From a bacterium (lineage in GTDB: Bacteria; Zhuqueibacterota; Zhuqueibacteria; Residuimicrobiales; Oceaniaggregativiventaceae): a DNA stretch of 64,000 nucleotides. The stretch covers positions 124,001 through 188,000 of the forward strand of contig JAKQNP010000019.1 of NCBI GenBank assembly GCA_029565675.1, given 5' to 3'. The stretch's first letter is position 1. Each line of letters begins with the position of its first letter. A program made the position numbers and the translations under genes. Under the pieces are notes generated by a model. The model was not told the DNA's origin, did not search any database, and saw only the letters and a list, made by a program, of their open reading frames with translations. Below, in pieces: positions 18,219 to 26,325 of the stretch.

Positions 18219-19571
18219 TTAACGATCGCTGAACACTTTTTCAACCCGGGCAACCGCCGACGGAAGGGTAAAGACGATCAAAGCATCGCGCGGCATCAGT
18301 ATCGTATCGCCGACCGGCACAATCACATCGCCGTTGCGGCTGATAATTCCGATGGTTGCATCTTTGGAAAGATTTAGGGCGCGCACCGGCTTGCCGGCGA
18401 CACGCGATTCTTGGGATATTTCGATGCGCAGCACCTCGGCATCGATACCGCGCAACGTCGCCAGAGATACGATGTTGCCGCGGCGAATAAACCGCATGAT
18501 GGCATTGGCGGTTATCATTTGCTTGTCGACTGCGGCATCGACACCGATCGAATTCATGATCGGCAGATAATCCGAACGGTTGACCAACGCCAGGCTGCGC
18601 CGCACGCCGAGATGCTTGGCCACGAGACAGGAAATGATGTTGGTCTCTTCATCATCGGTCACGGCAATATAGCCGTCCATATCCATAATGCCTTCACTGG
18701 CCAGCAGATCCAGATCTGTGCCGTCGCCGATGATGAGCAAAGTTCGCTGCAGGGTTTCGGCAATTTTTCCGCTCTTTTCGCGGCTGGACTCGATGATCTT
18801 GATGTGAACATCTTTGTCCCGTTCCAACTCGGCAGCAACCAGACGACCGACCTTGCCGCCGCCGAGGATCATGATATGCTCCAGCTTCTCTTCGCTTTTG
18901 CCGACGATCTCCAACAGACGGGGAACCAACTCGGTCTGCGTGATAAAAAACAGCTGGTCACCGCGGTTGATAACCGATTTCCCGGTCGGAACGATCGTGC
19001 GGTTGCCCCGATAGATGGCAACCACGCGAAAAAGAATGTCGGCATTTTCTTCATCGACCTGCTGCAGCGTCTTGTTGATGATCGGCGAATTGCTGTCCAG
19101 TCGCACTCCGACCAGCTGGACCCTGCCATTCTCGAATTCGATGACATCGGTGGCAGCCGAACGCTTGATCAACCAAACCAACTCGCGAGCGGTTTCCAGT
19201 TCGGGGTGGATGATCAAATCAATGCCCAAATCTTCACGCTGCAATAGGCTGTCGGGATTGCTGAACTCGTAACGCCGCAGACGCGCGATTTTCAGTTTTA
19301 CCCCGGCTTTCTGGGCTGTCAGACAGGCGATAATGTTGACTTCGTCTATCGATGTGACTGCGATCAACAGATCACAAGAACGAATGCCGGCTTTATCCAG
19401 ATCCGCCGGACTGGCGCCGTCACCCTGAAGCACCAACGCATCGACCATTTCAGCTACTTTTTTGACCTGGGCCGGATCTTTTTCCAGTACAATGACATCA
19501 TTATCTTCAGCGCTGAGAAAATTGCTGATTTGCACGCCGACACGACCGGCGCCGACAACCATAACCTTCAT
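18219..19571 (-). CDS. trkA: Trk potassium transporter regulatory subunit TrkA
   Basis: 450 aa with two RCK units in tandem, each a Rossmann nucleotide-binding domain (GAGRVGVQIS at the N-terminus, GGGKVGRLVA near residue 237) followed by a TrkA-C domain. It binds NAD(H)/ATP and gates TrkH from the cytoplasmic side. Full family length, first gene of the trkA-trkH pair. No clear SD was found before the ATG. Confidence 0.96.
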   Translation of the reverse strand: MKVMVVGAGRVGVQISNFLSAEDNDVIVLEKDPAQVKKVAEMVDALVLQGDGASPADLDKAGIRSCDLLIAVTSIDEVNIIACLTAQKAGVKLKIARLRRYEFSNPDSLLQREDLGIDLIIHPELETARELVWLIKRSAATDVIEFENGRVQLVGVRLDSNSPIINKTLQQVDEENADILFRVVAIYRGNRTIVPTGKSVINRGDQLFFITQTELVPRLLEIVGKSEEKLEHIMILGGGKVGRLVAAELERDKDVHIKIIESSREKSGKIAETLQRTLLIIGDGTDLDLLASEGIMDMDGYIAVTDDEETNIISCLVAKHLGVRRSLALVNRSDYLPIMNSIGVDAAVDKQMITANAIMRFIRRGNIVSLATLRGIDAEVLRIEISQESRVAGKPVRALNLSKDATIGIISRNGDVIVPVGDTILMPRDALIVFTLPSAVARVEKVFSDR

Positions 19572-19829
19572 TCAATAACCATTCACTTATTTGTACAGCC
19601 CGTGGTGCCCCCTGTTGCGACACCATGGAAATTATCATTGTTAATCTTACAGTTGCGTTGGGTGATTTCCCCCCGTTGGGACACGGCTGTTGACCAGCAC
19701 AAATTCAGAATCAAGCTCTGGACAGGATAGACTTTCGTCCTGATCCCTCGGTTGCCAATGCTGTGGAAATATAACCTTTCCTGACCGGCAAATCAACAGG
19801 AAAACGCTTTCCTGTAGACCGCCATAACT
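19572..19829. other. Intergenic region upstream of trkA
   Basis: 258 bp without a plausible gene. It must hold the trkA promoter on the minus strand and the 3' end of the SMP-30-like gene. A hairpin at 19796-19815 is listed separately; otherwise nothing distinctive is seen. Confidence 0.6.
19796..19815 (-). terminator. Possible weak terminator after the SMP-30-like gene
   Basis: Eight-bp stem ACAGGAAA/TTTCCTGT with a 4-nt loop, 15 bp past the stop codon. The following bases on the minus strand are only modestly T-rich (TGATTTG), so this is a weak candidate. Confidence 0.3.
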
Positions 19830-20711
19830 TCAATCACCATAATGAATTCGATAGGCCATAACGCGATGGTCGGAAAAGGTCGGCACCAACAGCAAATCTT
19901 TCTGCGGCCAGATAGAAATATCCGCGGCTTGCACTTTTTCTGCGCTGGTATCCAGCAGCAGAGCGATCTCCCCTGTCCGATTCAACACCTCGATCTTGCC
20001 CGCCCAATTGGAAAAGTAGAGATTGCCGTGCAGATCGCCGGCAATTCCATCGATGGCGTGTTCAGGACATGCCAGTTTTTCTAAAGTCGGATTCGATTCC
20101 CGCCACGCGCGCAAACACCCCTCGCCCGAATTTCCGACGATCAATCGATCGCCGGAGCGATAAAGACCATTCGGCCGGTTGAGGCTGTCTCCCTGTAACC
20201 ACAACTCCAATCCCTGCGGCTGCAGCTGATAGATCGCGCTGTTGGCTGAATAATCCGACACCACCACAGTTCCTTGTGCAGTCACAGCGACATCGTTGAG
20301 AAATTTCGCTTCCTGCGCCGGATGACGCGCGACGATTTTCGCAGCCGGAATATCGATGACCACCAGGTGATCGATGTCTGCGACATAGAGGGTATCGCCG
20401 AGCATCGCCATTCCCTTTGGAGCATTCAGACCGGTCACCCAGTGCAGCGAATCGATGCGACCATCGGCGGTTAACCGGGAGATAAAGCCGTTGCCATCTT
20501 TTTCACCCGGATTGCCATTGATATTGGCGACATAAATGGCATCGCGCAAGGTATCGGGGAAAACGGATTCCGGGGTCGCCAGCTCCCTGGCTGTCTCCCA
20601 AATGAGCTCGAGCCGCCACTCCGCCTGCTCTGGATTTTTCTCGGCTCTGCATCCCAGCCCGTGCAGCCAGACGAGAGATGCCAGAAACAACCAATGCCAA
20701 CGTTTAAACAT
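19830..20711 (-). CDS. SMP-30/gluconolactonase-like beta-propeller lipoprotein
   Basis: 293 aa. The N-terminus is a lipoprotein signal (hydrophobic stretch ending GLGC), so the mature protein is lipid-anchored in the envelope. The body shows SMP-30/LRE propeller blades (GLNAPKGMAMLGDTLYVADI, FLNDVAVTAQGTVVVSDYS, LNRPNGLYRSGDRLIVGN, AIDGIAGDLHGNLYFSNW). The metal and catalytic residues of gluconolactonases cannot be assigned with certainty, so enzymatic activity is open. ATG has AAAGGAG 6 nt upstream. Confidence 0.82.
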   Translation of the reverse strand: MFKRWHWLFLASLVWLHGLGCRAEKNPEQAEWRLELIWETARELATPESVFPDTLRDAIYVANINGNPGEKDGNGFISRLTADGRIDSLHWVTGLNAPKGMAMLGDTLYVADIDHLVVIDIPAAKIVARHPAQEAKFLNDVAVTAQGTVVVSDYSANSAIYQLQPQGLELWLQGDSLNRPNGLYRSGDRLIVGNSGEGCLRAWRESNPTLEKLACPEHAIDGIAGDLHGNLYFSNWAGKIEVLNRTGEIALLLDTSAEKVQAADISIWPQKDLLLVPTFSDHRVMAYRIHYGD

Positions 20712-20794
20712 TACGCACTCCTTTCTGCCGGTGCATTCGCAAGGCGAAGACTTTTGCTATCACAACATTGCCTTTCGCTTTTGCCGAAGCCACT

Positions 20795-21514
20795 CTACCC
20801 CCATTCGCTGTCGTCGATCGCGCGTCTGAATAAGATATCGCCAGCCAACGCTGTGCTGAATTGTTTCTTGAGCAGCCCATAGAACACGAACAAATACGGA
20901 AAAACCAGAAAGACATAGAGCGGATTGATCGGTGAAAGGGCAAAAATCAAGAAATTATAGGTGCCGTGGATCAAAACCGCAACGGTCAGACCAACGATAA
21001 AAAGCAAGATCTTGGAAATTCGATGGGAAGCGAATTTGGCGCGGCCGATATAATAGCCCATCAAACCCGACGCCAAAGCGTGCAACGGCACAGCGCTGAT
21101 CGCACGAGCGACGGCCAGCGAAATCCCGCCATTGAGTACATACAGGATATTTTCCAGACAGGCAAAACCCAGTCCTGCAGTGATGGTATAGATAATGCCG
21201 TCTGTTGCTTCGTCAAAATGCACCGTCCGGTATACAAAAAGCCAAACGACCAGGAGTTTGAGTGTTTCTTCAATAAAAGCGGAGGCCAGATAGGCGTGGA
21301 AAGCGGCATTCCACAACACACCGTCCGGCAACCTTGCCTCCAGGTTGGCCACGTCGCTTTCCATCCCGAGAGCAAGAAAGGTGAAGGCAATACCGAGAAA
21401 AAAGATTTTGAGAATCAATCCTTTGGGCTCGGGTCTCAGGCGGTCCATCCGGTAAAAATGGATGAGCAACAACACCGCCGGAATGACCGCACCGGCAACA
21501 GAGATCAGGATCAT
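20795..21514 (-). CDS. PrsW-like intramembrane metalloprotease
   Basis: 239 aa, seven or eight hydrophobic segments. The family motifs are visible: AFIEETLKLLVVW (EE..K), GLGFACLENILY (FxxxEN), PLHALASGLMGYYIG (H) and LIHGTYNF (H). PrsW cleaves membrane anti-sigma factors in Bacillus; many homologues have no known substrate. An anti-sigma factor is encoded in this window (58565) but is not linked to this gene. ATG has GAGGG 5 nt upstream. Confidence 0.88.
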   Translation of the reverse strand: MILISVAGAVIPAVLLLIHFYRMDRLRPEPKGLILKIFFLGIAFTFLALGMESDVANLEARLPDGVLWNAAFHAYLASAFIEETLKLLVVWLFVYRTVHFDEATDGIIYTITAGLGFACLENILYVLNGGISLAVARAISAVPLHALASGLMGYYIGRAKFASHRISKILLFIVGLTVAVLIHGTYNFLIFALSPINPLYVFLVFPYLFVFYGLLKKQFSTALAGDILFRRAIDDSEWG

Positions 21515-21538
21515 AGAGCCCTCATGATTTGGCGGTGA

Positions 21539-21850
21539 TCATTTGTGTTCAATGACCTCGCGATCGATCTTATCGATCTGTAAATGCCGCAGACTCCTCC
21601 TGAAACGGAAAAAACGGATGTAGCCAATGGCAAAAAAAATCATGCTGATCGGTATCAAAGCCATACCGATCAGTGTGAGCACTGTATAATCGCTAAAAAG
21701 TTTGATCAGCGTCAGGCCGGAAATGAGAACCATAATCGCGGTCCGCAGATAGGCCAGAAATGTGCGCTCATTCGCCAACAAGGTGCGGTCCAACGCGAGC
21801 AAGTCGCGCAGAATCATGCTTTCGTTTGAAAAACCGCGATAACGGACCAT
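21539..21850 (-). CDS. DUF202 (YidH-like) small membrane protein
   Basis: 103 aa with three predicted membrane helices. It begins with the family signature LALDRTLLANERTFLAYLRTA. Function unknown; in other organisms DUF202 domains also occur beside VTC-type polyphosphate or transport proteins. ATG 21850 has AAGGAAG upstream; the longer track ORF (22000) runs into the 3' end of the peptidase gene and is not supported. Confidence 0.82.
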   Translation of the reverse strand: MVRYRGFSNESMILRDLLALDRTLLANERTFLAYLRTAIMVLISGLTLIKLFSDYTVLTLIGMALIPISMIFFAIGYIRFFRFRRSLRHLQIDKIDREVIEHK

Positions 21851-21911
21851 CTCGAACTTCCTTCTTGCAAGGGATATCGACCGTATTAGAACAACAGCTT
21901 CTCCAGAATGC

Positions 21912-24818
21912 CTATTTAAGCAAGACCAACTTGCGCAAGCCAACGGTGTGGTCGCTTTCCAGTTTGCAGAAATAGATCCCTGCAGCGAACTTGTGCGCAT
22001 CCCAGGTCAGTTCGTGGCGGCCGGCAGGCAGCGGGCCATCGTGAATAACAGCCGTCAGGCGCCCGATCAGATCATAAATCGCCAACCGGACATGGCTGTT
22101 GTACGGCACAGCGACCGGAATGCGAGTGACCGGATTGAAGGGATTTGGATAATTCTGTCCGAGATCGAATTGTTGCGGCACCTGTTCCGGGCCTGTAGCC
22201 GTTTGTTCAACTGCAGTGGACTGTTCACCGAATTCTTGCAAGACAGTCGTCAACAGAGTCTGCGCTTGCTCTTTTTTCATAAAAAAGAGGGGGAAATTGA
22301 ACAAGGCCACGCGATAAGAGTCGTTGCCATATCGCAGCGCAATGGGTTGACCGTGAAAAGCCGAAACAGGATCAGCCGAGGAGCGATAGGAATAGAGCGG
22401 TTCGCTATCCTCATCGTCCTGTCGGTTGGTCACGATTTCCATTGCGAGCAGATTGCCGTTGAAGGCAGCGGCTTTGGCGGGATCGACATCCATGATCGGA
22501 TATCCATCGACAACCGGCTCGGCGCCGCTAAAATCGCGCAGACTGCCGTCCCCGGTCGAAACGGAAACGACCCCGAGATACTCATAGGCGAACTGTGAGG
22601 GCGAAAATACCTTCGATGGATTCGACACTCCGGACAGGTTGTCCAGCAAACTCCAGCCGCTGAGAATCAGACTTCCGCCGTTGTCGAGGTATTTTTTCAG
22701 CGCCACCGTATCGGCGGCAAGAGAACGCGGTGGTGAAGCCACTTCGCTGTGATAGATGACTGTAGAATATTGTCCCAACTCTGCATCATTCAACGCGACA
22801 CCGACCAGGACACTGTCCTGCAGATCCCACTGTTTGGCCACCTTGAATCCCTGCAGAACCTGTTCATAGTAGAGATCAACAGATGCGTCGGAAGGCATCA
22901 GCGGCCTGTCATTGCCGTTTTTTGACCCATCGACCAACAAAATTCCCTGGTCGTGCGTCGCCAGCTGTCCGAGCACGGCTTGCGAGGGTTGCGATTCGTT
23001 TCCCGCGCTATCGACGGCAACCAATGTATAGGTATAACGGATAGTGGGGTGAACCGCCCTGTCCTCAAAATCGGACTGGCCCAGCGGCAACTCGAAACGC
23101 TCAACAGCTTCACCAGCGGCAATGCGATACAAGACATAACCGGCAAAATCGAGTTCGTTGTTGGTGTTTTCCCATTGCAAACAAATGCAGTCGCGCTTCG
23201 ACGTCGAAACCAGGCCAACCGGCATGCGTGGAGCGGCTTGAGGAGTAAAAACCAGTTCCTCGGAAAGCATGCTGTAATTGCCTTCCGAATCCATTGCAGA
23301 AACGGCCAGATAATAGGTCTCGCCCGGCGTCAGACCGTAAAGAGTGATTTCCGGATTTTCTACGATAGACAGACGGTAAAATTCTTCGTAAGAACCGCTT
23401 TGTCGACCGACATGGATGACATAGTCGAGGAGATCGGCTTCATTATTGGGTGCCCAGCGGATGATCTGGGTTGCGCCATCGCCGGGTTCCAGATTTTGCA
23501 GACCTTGCGGGGTTCGCGGTGAATTGGCCACTTGAATGATCGTTGCTGCAACCACCTTGAGAACCTCCGTCGCATACTCGGCATCGACATAATCGATGAT
23601 ATCGGAAGTGCTGTGATAGACGGGACTGAAATCGCCTTCCTGGAAAAAGAGCGCCGGATAGCCGAATTGCTGAAAATAATAGTGATCGCTGGCGCTGCCG
23701 CTGTTGCCGATAACCGGTTGCAGAGAGGTAAAATCGGTGGTCAGCTCCCTGGCCAAATTGGCAAAAGCATTCGAACGGAGATCGGTCAAAATGTTGACAT
23801 CGGGATAAGTGTCCGAGACATTGCCGATCATGTCCATATTGAGCATGACATCGATGTCAAGTCCTGTCTGATAGGCGTTGAGGGCATAGTAATAACTTCC
23901 CCACAAGCCCAGCTCTTCACCGGCAAAAGCGATAAAAATAACTGTGCTTTCCAGATCGACGCCGGCCAGAGCCCGCGCCAACTCCATGGCGCCGGCTGCT
24001 CCGGTGGCGTTATCATCGGCACCAGGTGCATTGACCATGGCGATCTGTCGATTGCTGACGATCGAATCATAGTGTCCGCCAACCACAATGACACGGCCAT
24101 TGTCCTGTGTACCGTGCTTGGTGGCAAAAACATTTCGCTGCGTCGTGCCGCCCAGCTCAAAAGAATCCATGGCGACATCATCATAGCCGAATTCTCTGAA
24201 CTTTTGTTCGATCCAGTTTCGTGCCGGTACCGTAGAATCGGAATAGACATAGCGGGTTTTAAAAGCTTGCAGACGCGCAACCAGGGCATAGAAAGATGAA
24301 TCCGAAAGCTCGGCAAGAACCTGATCGATCAGGTCGACCGGTGCCGCCTGGATCCTCGTCTGTTGCCCCGCACGCTCGAGATCGACGATCGGCAAACCAT
24401 GATCAAAAAGGCGAACCATGCGGACCCCTTGACGGAGCATCGCTTCTGCTTGTGCATCATCGAGCTTGAGCAAAACCGAATGGTCATCGCTGTCGAGCCA
24501 TTTGACGGTATGCCGACCTTCCCAGGTTTGCAAATCGAGTCGGTCAGCCCGATAATAGGGAACACCGCCGGATTGCGGATCGAGGATTCTGACGTCCAGA
24601 TCCGCATCAACAAGCCTTGCATAATCGGCTGGTGCACACAGAGCTGTAATATAGCCATCTCCATTGACCACCACCTTGATCGCATCCATGGTCCAGAAAG
24701 GCAAATCAATGCCAACACTGCGATCGATGCGGATCAACATCTGCGGAGCAGCGAAAACAACGGTACTGAACAAAAACAACACAAAAAGTGTGAACAAAAT
24801 CATAACCTTGCGATGCAT
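21912..24818 (-). CDS. Secreted M28-family metallopeptidase with fibronectin domain and T9SS-type sorting domain
   Basis: About 968 aa. A signal peptide (FTLFVLFLFSTVVFA) is followed by a pro-region. The M28 catalytic domain has all zinc ligands in order: VGGHYDSIV (His), GADDNATGAAG (Asp), FAGEELGLWGS (Glu-Glu), NMDMIGN (Asp) and GSASDHYYF (His). Then come fibronectin-like repeats, a domain resembling a glutamine-amidotransferase/ThuA-like fold (LLVDGSKNGNDRP..VIYHSEVASPPRSLAADTVALKKYLDNGGSLILSG is the visible stretch, not closely classified), and a C-terminal FlgD-like sorting module (NYPNPFNPVTRIPV). An aminopeptidase or related exopeptidase role is expected. ATG 24818 (AGGA upstream) replaces the track TTG. 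Confidence 0.93.
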   Translation of the reverse strand: MHRKVMILFTLFVLFLFSTVVFAAPQMLIRIDRSVGIDLPFWTMDAIKVVVNGDGYITALCAPADYARLVDADLDVRILDPQSGGVPYYRADRLDLQTWEGRHTVKWLDSDDHSVLLKLDDAQAEAMLRQGVRMVRLFDHGLPIVDLERAGQQTRIQAAPVDLIDQVLAELSDSSFYALVARLQAFKTRYVYSDSTVPARNWIEQKFREFGYDDVAMDSFELGGTTQRNVFATKHGTQDNGRVIVVGGHYDSIVSNRQIAMVNAPGADDNATGAAGAMELARALAGVDLESTVIFIAFAGEELGLWGSYYYALNAYQTGLDIDVMLNMDMIGNVSDTYPDVNILTDLRSNAFANLARELTTDFTSLQPVIGNSGSASDHYYFQQFGYPALFFQEGDFSPVYHSTSDIIDYVDAEYATEVLKVVAATIIQVANSPRTPQGLQNLEPGDGATQIIRWAPNNEADLLDYVIHVGRQSGSYEEFYRLSIVENPEITLYGLTPGETYYLAVSAMDSEGNYSMLSEELVFTPQAAPRMPVGLVSTSKRDCICLQWENTNNELDFAGYVLYRIAAGEAVERFELPLGQSDFEDRAVHPTIRYTYTLVAVDSAGNESQPSQAVLGQLATHDQGILLVDGSKNGNDRPLMPSDASVDLYYEQVLQGFKVAKQWDLQDSVLVGVALNDAELGQYSTVIYHSEVASPPRSLAADTVALKKYLDNGGSLILSGWSLLDNLSGVSNPSKVFSPSQFAYEYLGVVSVSTGDGSLRDFSGAEPVVDGYPIMDVDPAKAAAFNGNLLAMEIVTNRQDDEDSEPLYSYRSSADPVSAFHGQPIALRYGNDSYRVALFNFPLFFMKKEQAQTLLTTVLQEFGEQSTAVEQTATGPEQVPQQFDLGQNYPNPFNPVTRIPVAVPYNSHVRLAIYDLIGRLTAVIHDGPLPAGRHELTWDAHKFAAGIYFCKLESDHTVGLRKLVLLK

Positions 24819-25083
24819 CGACAATCCTCACAAGCAAGAACAGCATTTTGTATATCGGGTTCTCGGCTAGCCTTCATCAGTGGATTGTTGCGGCGAGCCG
24901 CAGGTATTCGCTGGACAAGCACGAACCCTTTCTACCGCATTTGGCTTAGAGTATAGCAATTTTTTTCATCAACTTCAAGCAGAGTTTATCCCCCGGAGAG
25001 GAAGAAAAAAGGTGTTGCGATGAGGTCAAGCGGCATCAGGCTGTCCATACAAACAGAGAGCAACCGACACCTGCCGAGGCGAG
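24819..25083. other. Intergenic region upstream of the M28 gene
   Basis: 265 bp with no gene. On the minus strand CTTGAA and TATACT occur 18 bp apart around 24950-24980, a weak sigma-70-like match for the M28 gene. No terminator was recognised for the lipoprotein gene at 25084. Confidence 0.45.
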
Positions 25084-26325
25084 TTACAAATGGTCCTGAA
25101 AGGGCAATTTGAGCTTGTAGATCCTCTGCACATCGGGTTGCAGCGCCCAGACGGCATCTTCTGCCCAGGCCATTTGGCTGAGAAAATATCCCGAGTAGCC
25201 ATATCGGTTGCGGATAAGCAGGTCGCCGTCCAGTTGAAAGAGAACAGTCGTGGTCATCACCCACAGATAACGGCCATCCCACATCACACCCATGGGTGAA
25301 GGAATGGGAGTGGCGAATATAGAATGCGCGGTGAAGGTGCTGAAAAGAATCTTGAGCAGCGTCGAATAACGCGGATTGCACAGCCACAAATGGGTACCGT
25401 CGAAAGCGAGGTCGGTGATGCGATGAATATGGCCGGCGCCGAAATCGCCAGCCACCAACAGGGTGTCCAGCACCGCCAGGGAAACCGGATCGATGCGGAA
25501 ATAATGAATTGGAGTAAACCTCGACTCATAGACCGGAAAAAAAATACCAAAACCGTCAGAGGTGTAAAAAGAGTCGCCGATGCGCGTCAACCCGTACAAT
25601 TGCTGGGCGCATTTCCAGTAAACTGAATCGATCTGCACCGAATCCGGGGTGAAAGGATTTTCCGGATCGATCCAGGTGTAAGCTGAATCGTCTTTCCAGT
25701 ACAGCGTATCCACACGGACCAAACAGCTGTCGCTTTCAAGCAGACCGATATGCGGTGAAACCTGCAGGATATTCATCTGTTCGTCGAGTTTGTAGATGGT
25801 GCCGCCCCTGTCATCATAGCTCGTGACGTAGAGCGCCTGATCTTCCCACCAAATTCCGGAGAGATTGGGAAGTTCCACCACGAAACTCTGTTCGATCTGC
25901 AGCAATTTCAACATCCGGATATTGCGCTCGACTTCGTACTCTTCGTAGGTGAATTCGACTTCCTGGGTTTTATAGAGATAATCGACCGCCGTCGCTCTCA
26001 AGATACGACTGCCAACGGGAATGCCGGTCAACTCGTAGCGGCCCTCGACATCGACGGTATCGACCAATCCCAAGGACTCGATGCGCACGATCGCCTCTGC
26101 AACCGGCCTGCCATTGTCGATATCGAGCACCCGGCCGCGCAGGGTAAAGGTGGGCTTTCCGGCACCCATGACATCGCGTTCCTGTTTTTGGAAACAGCCC
26201 GAAACAGCCAGGAAGAAAACCGGCAACATCCACAGGACAATTTTTCGTGATCGCAGTCTGCGCCGCTCAGCGGTCTGTGGTTGACCGAGACTTTTTTTGC
26301 AGCGCCCCATTTTCAATTGCTCCAT
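25084..26325 (-). CDS. Lipoprotein with carboxypeptidase-regulatory domain and beta-propeller
   Basis: 413 aa. A basic N-terminus and a hydrophobic segment end in the lipobox LAVSGC. Residues about 55-140 form a carboxypeptidase-regulatory-like domain (LRGRVLDIDNGRPVAEAIVRIE..GRYELTGIPVG). The rest is a propeller with GIWWEDQALYVTSYDD, YGLTRIGDSFYTSD and DLAFDGTHLWLCNP. It overlaps the upstream TonB receptor gene by 13 bp, so the pair is co-translated; it may be the surface partner of that receptor in place of a SusD. A second start, ATG 26310, has GGAG 9 nt upstream and is equally possible. Confidence 0.8.
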   Translation of the reverse strand: MEQLKMGRCKKSLGQPQTAERRRLRSRKIVLWMLPVFFLAVSGCFQKQERDVMGAGKPTFTLRGRVLDIDNGRPVAEAIVRIESLGLVDTVDVEGRYELTGIPVGSRILRATAVDYLYKTQEVEFTYEEYEVERNIRMLKLLQIEQSFVVELPNLSGIWWEDQALYVTSYDDRGGTIYKLDEQMNILQVSPHIGLLESDSCLVRVDTLYWKDDSAYTWIDPENPFTPDSVQIDSVYWKCAQQLYGLTRIGDSFYTSDGFGIFFPVYESRFTPIHYFRIDPVSLAVLDTLLVAGDFGAGHIHRITDLAFDGTHLWLCNPRYSTLLKILFSTFTAHSIFATPIPSPMGVMWDGRYLWVMTTTVLFQLDGDLLIRNRYGYSGYFLSQMAWAEDAVWALQPDVQRIYKLKLPFQDHL